Below, piece after piece: positions 26,725 to 34,545 of a stretch of 50,280 nt of DNA. The stretch's first letter is position 1. Each line of letters opens with the position of its first letter. The DNA is from Bradyrhizobium sp. ORS 375 (GTDB lineage: Bacteria; Pseudomonadota; Alphaproteobacteria; Rhizobiales; Xanthobacteraceae). The position numbers were made by a program, and so were the translations under genes. The notes under the pieces are model-generated. The model did no database searches and was not told the DNA's origin. It saw only the letters and a list, made by a program, of their open reading frames with translations. Where the stretch lies: positions 1 through 50,280 of the forward strand of contig NZ_CAFI01000114.1 in the NCBI RefSeq assembly GCF_000239775.1, given 5' to 3'.

Positions 26725-28170
26725 TTGACCTCTTTTCAGGATTTCAACCTCGCTGACGCGCTGACGCGCGCGCTGAAGGAAGAGAACTACACCACTCCCA
26801 CCCCGATCCAGGCCCAGACCATCCCACTCGCGCTGCAAGGCCGCGACGTGATCGGTATCGCACAGACGGGAACCGGCAAGACCGCCTCGTTCGCGCTGCC
26901 GATCCTGCATCGCCTGCTGGAGAACCGCATCAAGCCGCAGCCGAAGACGGCGCGCGTGCTGGTGCTGAGCCCGACCCGCGAGCTGTCCGGCCAGATCCTC
27001 GACAGCTTCAACACCTACGGCCGGCACATTCGCCTGAGCTCGACGCTGGCTATCGGCGGCGTCCCCATGGGCCGCCAAGTGCGCGCGGTCATGCCCGGCG
27101 TCGAGGTGCTGGTCGCCACGCCAGGCCGGCTGCTCGACCTCGTCCAGGGCAACGCGCTGAAACTGTCGCATGTCGAGTTCCTGGTGCTCGACGAAGCCGA
27201 CCGCATGCTCGACATGGGCTTCATCAACGACATCCGTAAGATCGTCGCCAAGCTGCCGATCAAACGCCAGACGCTGTTCTTCTCGGCCACCATGCCGAAG
27301 GACATCGCCGAGCTCGCCGATGCCATGCTGCGCGATCCGGCTCGGGTCGCCGTGACGCCGGTCTCCTCGACTGTCGAGCGCATCGCCCAGCGCGTGATCC
27401 AGGTCGATCACTCCGCCAAGCCGAGCCTCTTGGCCCAGCTGCTCAAGGACGAGCCGGTCAACCGCGCCCTGGTGTTCACCCGCACCAAGCACGGCGCCGA
27501 CAAGGTCGTGAAGGGCCTGGAAAAGGCCGGCATCCCGGCCCAGGCCATTCACGGCAACAAGTCGCAGAACCATCGCGAGCGGACGCTCGCGGCGTTCCGC
27601 ACCGGCGAGATCCGCACCCTGGTCGCGACCGACATCGCCGCCCGCGGCATCGACGTCGACGGCGTCAGCCATGTCGTGAATTTCGACCTGCCGAACGTGC
27701 CCGAGACCTACGTCCACCGCATCGGCCGCACGGCGCGCGCCGGGGCTGATGGCGTGGCCATCTCGCTGGTCGCGGGCTCCGACGAGATGTCCTATCTCCG
27801 CGACATCGAGCGCCTGACCAAGACCACGCTGCCGCGTGAGGACCGCCGGACCCCGGGCCAGCGCGACGCCGCGCCCGCCGGCCAGCCGCAGCGCCAAGAG
27901 CAACGGCAAGGGCAACGTCAAGGCAACCATGGCGGCGGCCGTCCTGGCATGCAGAATGCGCGGCCCAACGATGGGGGCAACGGCGCAAAAGGCCCTCGCC
28001 GTCGTCGTCGTTCCAATGCTAAGATGCCGCCTCTGCCAGGCAATCGTCAGGAGCCCCAGCGACCGTCGCAAGGCGGCGGCAAGGCCGGGTCGATTCAAGG
28101 CGTTGCATTCCTGCATCGCGAGGGCAGACCCAAAAACCACGCTCATAACCGCAACCAACGGCCAAACTAG
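26725..28170 (+). CDS. DEAD-box RNA helicase (RhlE-like)
   Basis: ATP-dependent RNA helicase of 481 residues. Motifs in order: Q motif TPTPIQAQTIP, I AQTGTGKT, Ia PTRELSGQ, Ib TPGRLLD, II DEAD, III SAT, then RALVFTRTKHGAD, TDIAARGIDV (V) and HRIGRTARAG (VI). The C-terminal 90 residues are basic and rich in Gln, Gly and Arg, a typical RNA-binding tail. The start is uncertain: TTG at 26725 gives LTSFQDFNLADAL, the usual N-terminus, with GGAAAG nine bases upstream, whereas ATG at 26593 adds 44 unlikely residues. It is followed closely by an IF-1 paralog and then a cold-shock gene. Confidence 0.93.
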   Translation: MTSFQDFNLADALTRALKEENYTTPTPIQAQTIPLALQGRDVIGIAQTGTGKTASFALPILHRLLENRIKPQPKTARVLVLSPTRELSGQILDSFNTYGRHIRLSSTLAIGGVPMGRQVRAVMPGVEVLVATPGRLLDLVQGNALKLSHVEFLVLDEADRMLDMGFINDIRKIVAKLPIKRQTLFFSATMPKDIAELADAMLRDPARVAVTPVSSTVERIAQRVIQVDHSAKPSLLAQLLKDEPVNRALVFTRTKHGADKVVKGLEKAGIPAQAIHGNKSQNHRERTLAAFRTGEIRTLVATDIAARGIDVDGVSHVVNFDLPNVPETYVHRIGRTARAGADGVAISLVAGSDEMSYLRDIERLTKTTLPREDRRTPGQRDAAPAGQPQRQEQRQGQRQGNHGGGRPGMQNARPNDGGNGAKGPRRRRRSNAKMPPLPGNRQEPQRPSQGGGKAGSIQGVAFLHREGRPKNHAHNRNQRPN

Positions 28171-28194
28171 ACGTCCATCGATCTGGAGAAAGAC

Positions 28195-28485
28195 ATGGCT
28201 AAGGAAGAGCTGATCCAGTTCGAAGGGCTGGTCACCGAAATCCTTCCCGACGCGCGATACCGGGTTCAACTCGACGCGGGGCACGAGATCGTCGCCTACA
28301 CCGCCGGCAAGATGAAAAAGAATCGCATCAAGACGCTCGCCGGCGACCGCGTCACCGTCGAGATGTCGCCCTACGACCTGGAAAAAGGCCGGCTGATCTT
28401 CCGCCACAAGGACGAAAGGCCGAGCACACCGGGGGGCCCGCCGCGCGGCGGCCCGCAGCGGGGCGGCCAGTTCCGCCGTCGCTGA
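28195..28485 (+). CDS. infA: Translation initiation factor IF-1 paralog with Gly/Arg tail
   Basis: A 96-residue S1/OB-fold protein. The first 72 residues match IF-1 ([58 protein letters not shown]). A tail of about 24 residues rich in Gly, Pro and Arg, absent from ordinary IF-1, is added. It lies 24 bases after the helicase gene, so both are probably cotranscribed. A standard 72-residue IF-1 probably exists elsewhere in the genome, making this a specialised copy, perhaps for cold or stress translation; that is inference. Confidence 0.9.
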   Translation: MAKEELIQFEGLVTEILPDARYRVQLDAGHEIVAYTAGKMKKNRIKTLAGDRVTVEMSPYDLEKGRLIFRHKDERPSTPGGPPRGGPQRGGQFRRR

Positions 28486-28781
28486 CGTGGGCGGAACGCG
28501 TTCCGCCGGCATCCCCGCCTGTCCAGCTCCTGCGCAATCCGCCACAATCCAGCGCGCCGGCATCATGTCGGCGCGTCAAAAAATCGTGCGCCCTCCCGCA
28601 CCTCAGGATTGTTTTGCGCGGTCATTTCCAATAATATACCCCGCAATCGATTTTCGGCCGGACGAGATTAGCTATTACCGGTACAGCCGGTTCAGACGCT
28701 GACGACCCTTCCAAAAATTCGATCTAACCAGCCCAGACCCCTGGGTTACGACATTTGATATCTGAGAAGGGAACTACCCCC
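28486..28781. other. Leader region of the cold-shock gene
   Basis: A perfect 18-base palindrome (GGCGGAACGCGTTCCGCC, 28490-28507) follows the infA stop and may act in termination. The rest is likely promoter and long 5' leader of the cold-shock gene, with AT-rich patches near 28630 and 28670. No protein gene is seen. Confidence 0.45.
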
Positions 28782-28994
28782 GTGAGCATGGGAACCGTGA
28801 AGTGGTTTAACGCAACCAAGGGCTATGGCTTCATCCAGCCGGATGACGGCGGCAATGACGTGTTCGTGCACATCAGCGCCGTCGAGCGCGCCGGTCTCGG
28901 CACGCTGCGCGAAGGCCAGAAGATCTCCTACGAGATCGTGGCTGACCGCCGTTCGGGCAAGTCGTCTGCCGACAATCTCCGCGCTGCCAACTAA
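28782..28994 (+). CDS. Cold-shock protein
   Basis: A 70-residue single-domain nucleic-acid-binding protein with both RNP motifs: [15 protein letters not shown] (RNP1) and [13 protein letters not shown] (RNP2). The GTG at 28782 was chosen because AAGGGAAC lies about 8 bases upstream; the ATG at 28788 is too far from it and loses two residues. It follows the helicase/IF-1 pair, forming an RNA-structure and translation module typical of cold adaptation. Confidence 0.93.
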   Translation: MSMGTVKWFNATKGYGFIQPDDGGNDVFVHISAVERAGLGTLREGQKISYEIVADRRSGKSSADNLRAAN

Positions 28995-29003
28995 GCCGCG
29001 CGC

Positions 29004-29032
29004 GCTGAAGGCGACCATCAGTCGCCTTCAGC
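29004..29032 (+). terminator. Hairpin after the cold-shock gene
   Basis: A perfect 12-bp stem, GCTGAAGGCGAC with GTCGCCTTCAGC, around a five-base loop, 10 bases after the stop. No T tract follows, so it may protect the 3' end while the stronger terminator at 29107 ends transcription. Confidence 0.55.
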
Positions 29033-29106
29033 TCTGCTCGGACTTGCAAGGTTGAACTCGCAAGGTCGGACTTGCAACGCACGATCTGCATACAAGCATG
29101 CGTATA

Positions 29107-29140
29107 CAAAAAAGGCCGCTCTCAGCGGCCTTTTTCGTTT
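29107..29140. terminator. Bidirectional terminator between the cold-shock gene and the Tad minor pilin gene
   Basis: AAAAAGGCCGCT pairs with AGCGGCCTTTTT around three bases. A-run and T-run on the two sides make it work in both directions between these convergent genes. Confidence 0.85.
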
Positions 29141-29209
29141 TGATGGTGGTCGGCCCGAACGATCGCCAGACCGGCCAATTCTGTCAGGGCTTCAGGCTCG
29201 CATCCAGGG

Positions 29210-29788
29210 TCAGGTACAGCTGGTCTTGGGGCTGTAGAAGACGCAGGTCGACTGCCGCGGCCGTGTATAGGCGACGTCGCTGAGGTTGATGCCGGTCTTG
29301 GCCATGACGTACCCGACCGTCGGAACGTACTGGTAGTTCACCTCGCTGAAGATCAGGTAGGTGTTGGCAACCAGAAGATCGGCCGGCACGCCGACGGTCG
29401 TGCCCGTCGTGCGCGGCGCCGACCCCTTGCTCCACACCACGGTCGCCTGCTTCCCGGTGGAATCGACGACGAGCTCGGTGATCGTCGCGTTCACCGGCGT
29501 TGTCGAATAGGGATACATGATGCCGGTCGAGGCCGCGAAGAAGTTCGACATGTCGGTATCGCCGACCGAGGTCGACTGCGACGTCAGGTCGGACAGCGTT
29601 CGCGCCATCAGCGTCACCTTGCGGTCGACCGCGATCGCCGAGCAGAACTCCACCGTGCCGAAGAACATCACCAGCATCAGCGGCACGATGAAGGCGAACT
29701 CGGTCGCGGCAACACCGCTATGGTCGGCGCGGAAGCGCCGGAGCAGGCGGAAATCCATCTTGGGCCTCGGTCCTTTTACATCGCTCAT
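29210..29788 (-). CDS. TadE/TadG-family minor pilin
   Basis: A 192-residue protein with the TadE-like N-terminus: a basic stretch, then GVAATEFAFIVPLMLVMFFGTVEF as membrane helix, with the conserved Glu at the pseudopilin position. The rest is a periplasmic domain with two late cysteines that may pair (QSTCVFYSPKTSCT). Minor pseudopilins of this type are needed for Flp pilus assembly in Tad systems. It is 19 bases after the second tadE-like gene, so they form an operon. Confidence 0.87.
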   Translation of the reverse strand: MSDVKGPRPKMDFRLLRRFRADHSGVAATEFAFIVPLMLVMFFGTVEFCSAIAVDRKVTLMARTLSDLTSQSTSVGDTDMSNFFAASTGIMYPYSTTPVNATITELVVDSTGKQATVVWSKGSAPRTTGTTVGVPADLLVANTYLIFSEVNYQYVPTVGYVMAKTGINLSDVAYTRPRQSTCVFYSPKTSCT

Positions 29789-29807
29789 GACTGGGCTCTC
29801 GGTTTCC

Positions 29808-30356
29808 TTATGAGTACGGCTCGTTCTTGAATGCGGCCGTGCCCACCAGCAGCCGCTTGCTGCCGGACAGGTTTGCGATGTTGTAGCCGAGCCCGGTCAC
29901 GAAGATCGGCCACTGATAGAACACCCGGACGACGACGATGTCTCCGGCCGCCCCAGGGCTGTAGGTCATGTTGTTGACGAAGTTGCCGCTGGCGTCGATC
30001 TGACTGGGAATCGTCACGCTCGAGAACGACGAGTAGCTCTTCACGTCGACATAGATCTTGTTGCAGTCGAACAGCGCCGCAGGGACCTGGGTGCAGACGT
30101 AGCTCGCGAATTGCGACTGCGAGTAGGAGCCCTGCTGCGCCTGCCCGGTCAGGATCATGCGCGCGGAGTCCTGCGTGATCGTCTCGAGCACCTGCCCGGC
30201 GAAGAACATCAGGGCCGTTTCGATGATCGCAAACAGCAGCGCAAAGAAGATCGGGGCGACCAGCGCGAATTCGAGCGCGGCCGACGCCCGCCGATTGCGC
30301 CGAAAGCGCCGCAACAGCCTGCGGATCGAACCGGTCGCGGAGACAGAGGCTTGCAT
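29808..30356 (-). CDS. TadE-family minor pilin
   Basis: A 182-residue protein with N-terminal RRFRRNRRASAALEFALVAP, then a membrane helix, FFALLFAIIETALMFFAGQV, and a periplasmic part including YVCTQVPAALFDCN, whose cysteines may pair. The RASAALEFALVAP segment is the TadE signature. Start at ATG 30356. It heads a two-gene unit with the next minor pilin and lies on the strand opposite to the main cpa operon. Confidence 0.87.
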   Translation of the reverse strand: MQASVSATGSIRRLLRRFRRNRRASAALEFALVAPIFFALLFAIIETALMFFAGQVLETITQDSARMILTGQAQQGSYSQSQFASYVCTQVPAALFDCNKIYVDVKSYSSFSSVTIPSQIDASGNFVNNMTYSPGAAGDIVVVRVFYQWPIFVTGLGYNIANLSGSKRLLVGTAAFKNEPYS

Positions 30357-30640
30357 TGTTTGACCCGGAATTGGAAAGGCACATCAACCTGGGTGAAAGA
30401 AATAGCGAAAACTTCTTGGGAAAGGGTTGCCTACAATCCGAACGAGATGGCCGGCCACGGCAACCCTCCGCTAACCATTCCCGCGGCGTCGTCCGCACCG
30501 GCCGCGGCCCTGATGAAGAGATCGTGCTGAGGTCTGCCGGGATCGCTGGATCGAAGCGCGCGTCAAGGTACGCCCCGGACCGACGCGCTGCGGCCGCGTC
30601 CGGGCTATGCACTCAACGCGAAGGGAGGACGTCTCGCGCC

Positions 30641-31141
30641 TCAGTTGGTTTTCGGGGCCGACGCGGCATTGCCGCTGGCCTGGCTCGACATCGTTCCGGC
30701 CTGATCGAGCACCGATTTGAAGTAGTTGTCGCCGTCGCCGAGGGTCACCCGTCGCTGGCAGATCGGCATGCAGCTGTAGGTCTCGCGATCGACGCCGCGA
30801 TAGACCGTGACGAGCCGGTCGGTGGGTCCGGCCACCTGAATCTGTCGATCGATCAGCACCTGTCCGCCGCGGTCCATCGCGATGAAATTGGTCGCGCCGT
30901 AGCTCTTGCCGGTGACGACGATGATGCCGCCGCTCTGCAAGGTGACGTCGGCGATCATCGGATTGCCGACCACGAGGGTCGCGACACGATCTGGCAGCTT
31001 GACCAGCTTGGCCTGATCGACGTTCACGGCGATGGCCGGATCGGGATCTGCAGAGGCGGCCGCCGGCCACAGCAGCGCTGCCGCGACCGCGGCTCGCAGG
31101 GCAAAGGTTACACAGAGACGACTCGACACACTGAACGACAT
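30641..31141 (-). CDS. Stand-alone secretin N-terminal-domain protein (CpaC N-domain-like)
   Basis: A 166-residue exported protein. A signal peptide (RLCVTFALRAAVAAALLWPA) ends near ASA, then a domain like the N-terminal pilus-formation region of CpaC secretins: VNVDQAKLVKLPDRVATLVV, NPMIADVTLQSGGIIVVTGK and SYGATNFIAMDRGGQVL. The same pattern occurs at the start of CpaC in this window. Secretin and BON parts are missing. It could line the pilus channel or assist CpaC. The ATG at 31141 directly precedes the signal peptide. A 284-base gap, in which I see nothing, separates it from tadE. Confidence 0.82.
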   Translation of the reverse strand: MSFSVSSRLCVTFALRAAVAAALLWPAAASADPDPAIAVNVDQAKLVKLPDRVATLVVGNPMIADVTLQSGGIIVVTGKSYGATNFIAMDRGGQVLIDRQIQVAGPTDRLVTVYRGVDRETYSCMPICQRRVTLGDGDNYFKSVLDQAGTMSSQASGNAASAPKTN

Positions 31142-31268
31142 ACTCAACCCCGGGGCATCTTCGAGCCGTCTCAAGCGATACGCAGCGGTGACGGCGCCCG
31201 ACGCGGCAAATCTGCGCTCAATTGGTGAACGATCTCCAAACGTGCGCCAAATCCTCAAGACCGACGCG

Positions 31269-32096
31269 TCAGCGGCGGAACGGAAAGGCGAGCTGCCCGG
31301 CGAACTCACCCGGCATCGTCGCTTCATCCTTGCCGTAGCTCATCGGAAGCTGTCCATCGGGCATGCGGAACGTACCGAACAGGATGTCCCAGAGCGGGAA
31401 GGTCCCGGCAAAATTGGTGTTACCCCCCTCTTCCAGCGCGGTGTGGTGCCAGCGATGGAACACGGGGGTCGCCAGGACGTATTTGAAGGGCCCGAGCGTC
31501 CAGTTGAGATTGGCGTGCACGAAGGCGGAGTGGAAGGTCGTGAACGGGCCGACCCAGATCATCACGTTCGGCGAGATGCCGGCCATCAGCAGGATCACGT
31601 CGACGGCGATCGTGCCGAGGATCAGGTTGATCGGGTGAAAGCGCGCCGCCGAGATCCACTCCAGTTCTTCGGAGGAGTGGTGAACGGCGTGATATTTCCA
31701 GAACTCGCCGCCGTGGAACAGCCGGTGGGTCCAATAAAGCATGAAGTCGGCGAGCACGATGAACAGGAGCCCCTGCACCCATTCCGGCAGTTGAGCCAGC
31801 GGACCATGGCCGTTCTCGTAGAAGGCGATCAGCTCATCGGCCTCGTGAATCTTGAAGATGACGCCGGCTCCGAGCACCAGCAGCCCGATGCGGAGCACAC
31901 GGGCGAACACCGGCACGAAGAACCAGTACACCATGTCGGTGACGAGCTCGCGCTTCTGCCACCACGGCTTGCCGGGATTACAGGCCCAGAAATGGCTGAG
32001 CACCGAGAACACGACCGCCAGCATCAACGTGATCGGCAAAATCTTCTCGATGGTCTGGCCGAGCATCAGCGCGACTTCCCATGGCAGACCGGACAT
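31269..32096 (-). CDS. Sterol desaturase / fatty acid hydroxylase family protein
   Basis: A di-iron membrane oxygenase of 275 residues with the three His clusters of the family: HRLFH near the middle, HAVHHSS, and HRWHH toward the C-terminus. Four hydrophobic segments surround them. The substrate could be a sterol, hopanoid, carotenoid or fatty acid, and cannot be told from sequence; Bradyrhizobium makes hopanoids. Start ATG 32096 follows GAGG by seven bases; ATG 32108 is the alternative. It divides the two parts of the Tad cluster and has no obvious pilus role. Confidence 0.87.
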   Translation of the reverse strand: MSGLPWEVALMLGQTIEKILPITLMLAVVFSVLSHFWACNPGKPWWQKRELVTDMVYWFFVPVFARVLRIGLLVLGAGVIFKIHEADELIAFYENGHGPLAQLPEWVQGLLFIVLADFMLYWTHRLFHGGEFWKYHAVHHSSEELEWISAARFHPINLILGTIAVDVILLMAGISPNVMIWVGPFTTFHSAFVHANLNWTLGPFKYVLATPVFHRWHHTALEEGGNTNFAGTFPLWDILFGTFRMPDGQLPMSYGKDEATMPGEFAGQLAFPFRR

Positions 32097-32108
32097 AACG
32101 TGCCTCAT

Positions 32109-32553
32109 TTCCTGAACGTCTCCGAGGGGTACTCCCTGGCGCTTAAGGAGCCGTGAACCCACGCGCCTCGGGCACGGGCGCCCTTCCCTCACGCATCGTC
32201 GTCACCGACCGCGTCAGAAACAGAGGATCTCGTGGTCTCGACGCTCCGGTCGAAGCGCGGAGGGCCGCGCCGGATCGCGTGCATATATCAAGTGTATATA
32301 CGGGGCGGCCTGGTGCGCAGGTGACGGATCTCAAGACGCAATGCTGACCACCACGGATTTTGTTTCCATTTTTTGCGGCTCGGTTCATGCCAAATTTACT
32401 CTGCGCACGAACGGCCGCGGGAAGCGAGGTTTCATCGGTTGAATTAACTACGCCGAAATTCCTGCCCCCTAGGGTGCCCACATGGTCACGGTGCTGAGAA
32501 CGCCGAAACGACCAGAACTTGTTCGACCAGCCACGTGTACATGGAGTTACCCT
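32109..32553. other. Control region between the desaturase gene and the pilin gene
   Basis: About 445 bases with no protein gene I can support. An AT-rich imperfect palindrome, ATATATCAAGTGTATATA, lies near 32283-32300 in otherwise GC-rich DNA. I found no full CtrA box here, unlike in front of cpaB and tadD. Confidence 0.45.
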
Positions 32554-32718
32554 ATGAAGAATCTTCTTGCTCGTTTCGTGAAGGATGAATCCGGCGCGAC
32601 CGCCATCGAGTACGGCCTGATCGCCGCCGGCATCTCGCTCGCGATCATCGCCGCCGTGAACGGTCTCGGCTCCAGCCTGAGCTCCAAGTTCGGCTCGATC
32701 AACTCGTCGCTGAAGTAA
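32554..32718 (+). CDS. pilA: Flp/Fap major pilin
   Basis: A 54-residue prepilin. The leader of 14 residues ends in Gly (KDESG) and the mature protein starts ATAIEYGLIAAGISLAIIAA with the essential Glu at +5 next to Tyr, the Flp signature. CpaA, encoded 330 bases downstream, should cleave it. GGAGTTACC lies just before the ATG. It forms the fibre of the Tad pilus, which mediates adhesion. Single copy in this window, ending at a strong terminator. Confidence 0.95.
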   Translation: MKNLLARFVKDESGATAIEYGLIAAGISLAIIAAVNGLGSSLSSKFGSINSSLK

Positions 32719-32742
32719 GCGGTCGTCACGACCGAGCAAAAG

Positions 32743-32772
32743 AAGGCCCCGGAATTCCCGGGGCCTTTATCA
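32743..32772 (+). terminator. Terminator of the pilin gene
   Basis: AAGGCCCCGG pairs with CCGGGGCCTT around a five-base loop, followed by TATCATTTC, 24 bases after the stop. It would separate highly expressed pilin mRNA from the assembly genes. Confidence 0.85.
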
Positions 32773-32802
32773 TTTCGACCTTCAGCTCAGCGGCGTTCAG
32801 TG

Positions 32803-32937
32803 ATGCGTAACCACGTTGTCTCCGCAGTCGCAGCGCGGCGTCCGCCGCGGCAGGTCGATGCAGCCTTGCGCCTGGTCTGCGGCGCACTTGCTTTGTCCAT
32901 CGTCGTTCTCGCGGCTCGGATCGCCAGCGTCTGGTGA
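32803..32937 (+). CDS. Possible 44-aa membrane protein
   Basis: A short open frame starts MRNHVVSAVAARRPPRQ and ends in one strong hydrophobic helix, LRLVCGALALSIVVLAARIA. It lies between the pilin terminator and cpaA. The ribosome site is weak and I know no family, so it may be chance. The single-helix tail with a basic N-terminus is its only support. Confidence 0.25.
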   Translation: MRNHVVSAVAARRPPRQVDAALRLVCGALALSIVVLAARIASVW

Positions 32938-33047
32938 AGACCAGGGCGATCGGCGGAACCTATGGGCCGTTTCCCGATCCTTTAACTCTTGCCGCTAGAG
33001 TCCGAGCGCCGGTGCATGCAGCGCCGTCTCGATATCGTTGAGAGCCC

Positions 33048-33572
33048 ATGACCCTCGATCTCGCCCGCCTGCTGATCTTTCCGGCCCTGATGGCCTTCGC
33101 CGCGGCGAGCGACCTGCTCACGATGACCATTTCGAACCGCATCTCGCTGGCGCTCGTTGCCGGGTTCCTCGTGCTGGCGCCGCTGAGCGGAATGAGCATG
33201 GCCGACATGCTGACGCATCTCGGAGCGGGTGCGACCCTGCTCGTGATCGCCTTCGCGTGTTTCGCATTCGGCTGGATCGGCGGCGGCGACGCCAAGGTCG
33301 CCTCCGCTGCCGCCTTGTGGTTCGGCTTCGCCCACCTGATGAACTACCTGCTCTACGCCTCGATCTTCGGCGGCGTGCTCACGCTCGCTCTGATGCAGTT
33401 CCGGCAATGGCCTCTGCCCTATGCGCTGGCGGGGCAACCCTGGCTTGCACGCCTTCATGCCAAGGACAGCGGTATCCCTTATGGTATCGCGCTCGCGCTC
33501 GGCGCGTTGATGGTCTATCCGGAAACCGAATGGGTGAAGGCGGTCGACGCAGCGCGCCTCGCGCTGCTCTGA
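33048..33572 (+). CDS. cpaA: Prepilin peptidase CpaA
   Basis: A 174-residue inner-membrane aspartyl peptidase of the type IV prepilin family that removes the leader of Flp pilin and of TadE-type pseudopilins. Both active-site regions are visible: AAASDLLTMTISNRI near the N-terminus and FGWIGGGDAKVASAAALW with the GxGD motif. It has no methylase zinc domain, as usual in Tad systems. AGAGCCC is adjacent to the ATG. A 16-bp tandem repeat begins at its stop codon. Confidence 0.93.
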   Translation: MTLDLARLLIFPALMAFAAASDLLTMTISNRISLALVAGFLVLAPLSGMSMADMLTHLGAGATLLVIAFACFAFGWIGGGDAKVASAAALWFGFAHLMNYLLYASIFGGVLTLALMQFRQWPLPYALAGQPWLARLHAKDSGIPYGIALALGALMVYPETEWVKAVDAARLALL

Positions 33573-33615
33573 CAACACCCTCCTCTGACAACACCCTCCC
33601 CTGACAACACCGTGT
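33568..33615 (+). repeat. Three 16-bp tandem repeats at the end of cpaA
   Basis: TCTGACAACACCCTCC occurs twice exactly (33568-33583, 33584-33599) and a third time with changes (33600-33615). The first unit holds the cpaA stop codon. The third runs into a weak stem, AACACCG with CGGTGTT. Confidence 0.85.
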
Positions 33616-33649
33616 CAACGCGGTGTTAGGGTGATTTAGATACGCCTCA

Positions 33650-33664
33650 TTAACCATGCTTTGA
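33650..33664 (+). promoter_or_regulatory. CtrA-like box before cpaB
   Basis: TTAACCATGCTTTGA fits the alphaproteobacterial CtrA site TTAA-N7-TTAA with one change and contains the half-site TTAACCAT. It is 67 bases before the cpaB start, where it could control the cpaBCDEF-tadBC operon. Confidence 0.55.
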
Positions 33665-33730
33665 CGAATAACTGCTCAACTCCCATCACGGCGGCGGAAG
33701 CGTCGCGGCGTAATGTGGAAAGTGAAGCGT

Positions 33731-34528
33731 ATGAATACCGCACGCATTGTGGTTCTGACCATCGCTGTGGGCGCTGGCGGCGTGGCCGCATATCTGGCGA
33801 GCGGGTCCGACGACCGGCCGGCGCAAGTCGCCGCACCCGCGCCGCAGGTGCCGACCGTCGACGTCCTCGTCGCCAAATCCGACATCGGCCTCGGCCAGTC
33901 GATCAAGCCGGAGCATCTGCAATGGCAGAGCTGGCCGGCTTCGACCGCGAGCTCCAGCTTCATCCGCCGCAATGAACGGCCGGAAGGACCGAACGAAGTG
34001 ACGGGCACGATCGCGCGGGCGCCGTTCATTGCCGGCGAGCCGATCCGCGAGCAGAAGCTGGTCAAATCCGACGGTTCGGGCTTCATGGCGGCGATTCTGC
34101 CGGCCGGCATGCGCGCCGTCTCCACCGAAATCTCGCCGGAGACCGGCGCCGGCGGCTTCATCCTGCCCAATGACCGCGTCGACGTGATCCTGTCGAAGCG
34201 TGAGCGCAGTCCGGACCAGCCCAACGCTGGGGACGTCGTCAGCTCCGAAATCATTCTGCCCAACATTCGCGTACTCGCGATTGACCAGGCGCCGAAGGAA
34301 AAGGACGGCCAGACCACGGTAGTCGGCAAGACCGTGACGCTGGAGCTGAAACCGGAGCAGGCCGAGACCTTGGCCCGCGCGCGTCAGACCGGAACGTTGT
34401 CGCTGGCGCTGCGCAGCATCGCCGACGTCAACATGGTCGAGAAGCGCCAGGACGACAACCGCAGGCGCGGAGACAGCGTTGCCGTCGTTCGCTTCGGCAT
34501 TCCCAGCACGATGACGACGCAGAAGTGA
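33731..34528 (+). CDS. cpaB: Pilus assembly protein CpaB (RcpC)
   Basis: A 265-residue protein with one N-terminal membrane helix (ARIVVLTIAVGAGGVAAYLA) and a periplasmic SAF domain (VDVLVAKSDIGLGQSIKPEH, RAPFIAGEPIREQKL) followed by the RcpC part (AVSTEISPETGAGGFILPND, VDVILSKRERS). It stabilises the secretin channel. ATG 33731 follows GGAAAG by eight bases; an in-frame ATG six codons upstream is less likely. First gene of the long assembly operon. Confidence 0.93.
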   Translation: MNTARIVVLTIAVGAGGVAAYLASGSDDRPAQVAAPAPQVPTVDVLVAKSDIGLGQSIKPEHLQWQSWPASTASSSFIRRNERPEGPNEVTGTIARAPFIAGEPIREQKLVKSDGSGFMAAILPAGMRAVSTEISPETGAGGFILPNDRVDVILSKRERSPDQPNAGDVVSSEIILPNIRVLAIDQAPKEKDGQTTVVGKTVTLELKPEQAETLARARQTGTLSLALRSIADVNMVEKRQDDNRRRGDSVAVVRFGIPSTMTTQK

Positions 34529-34545
34529 TCGAGAGGACGACCAAG

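Noticed and set aside
30471-31070. A 199-codon minus-strand frame
   Set aside because: Shadow of the secretin N-domain gene in another frame, rich in Arg and Gly with no motif.
33568-33615. CRISPR array
   Set aside because: The units are 16 bases, directly adjacent, with no spacers.
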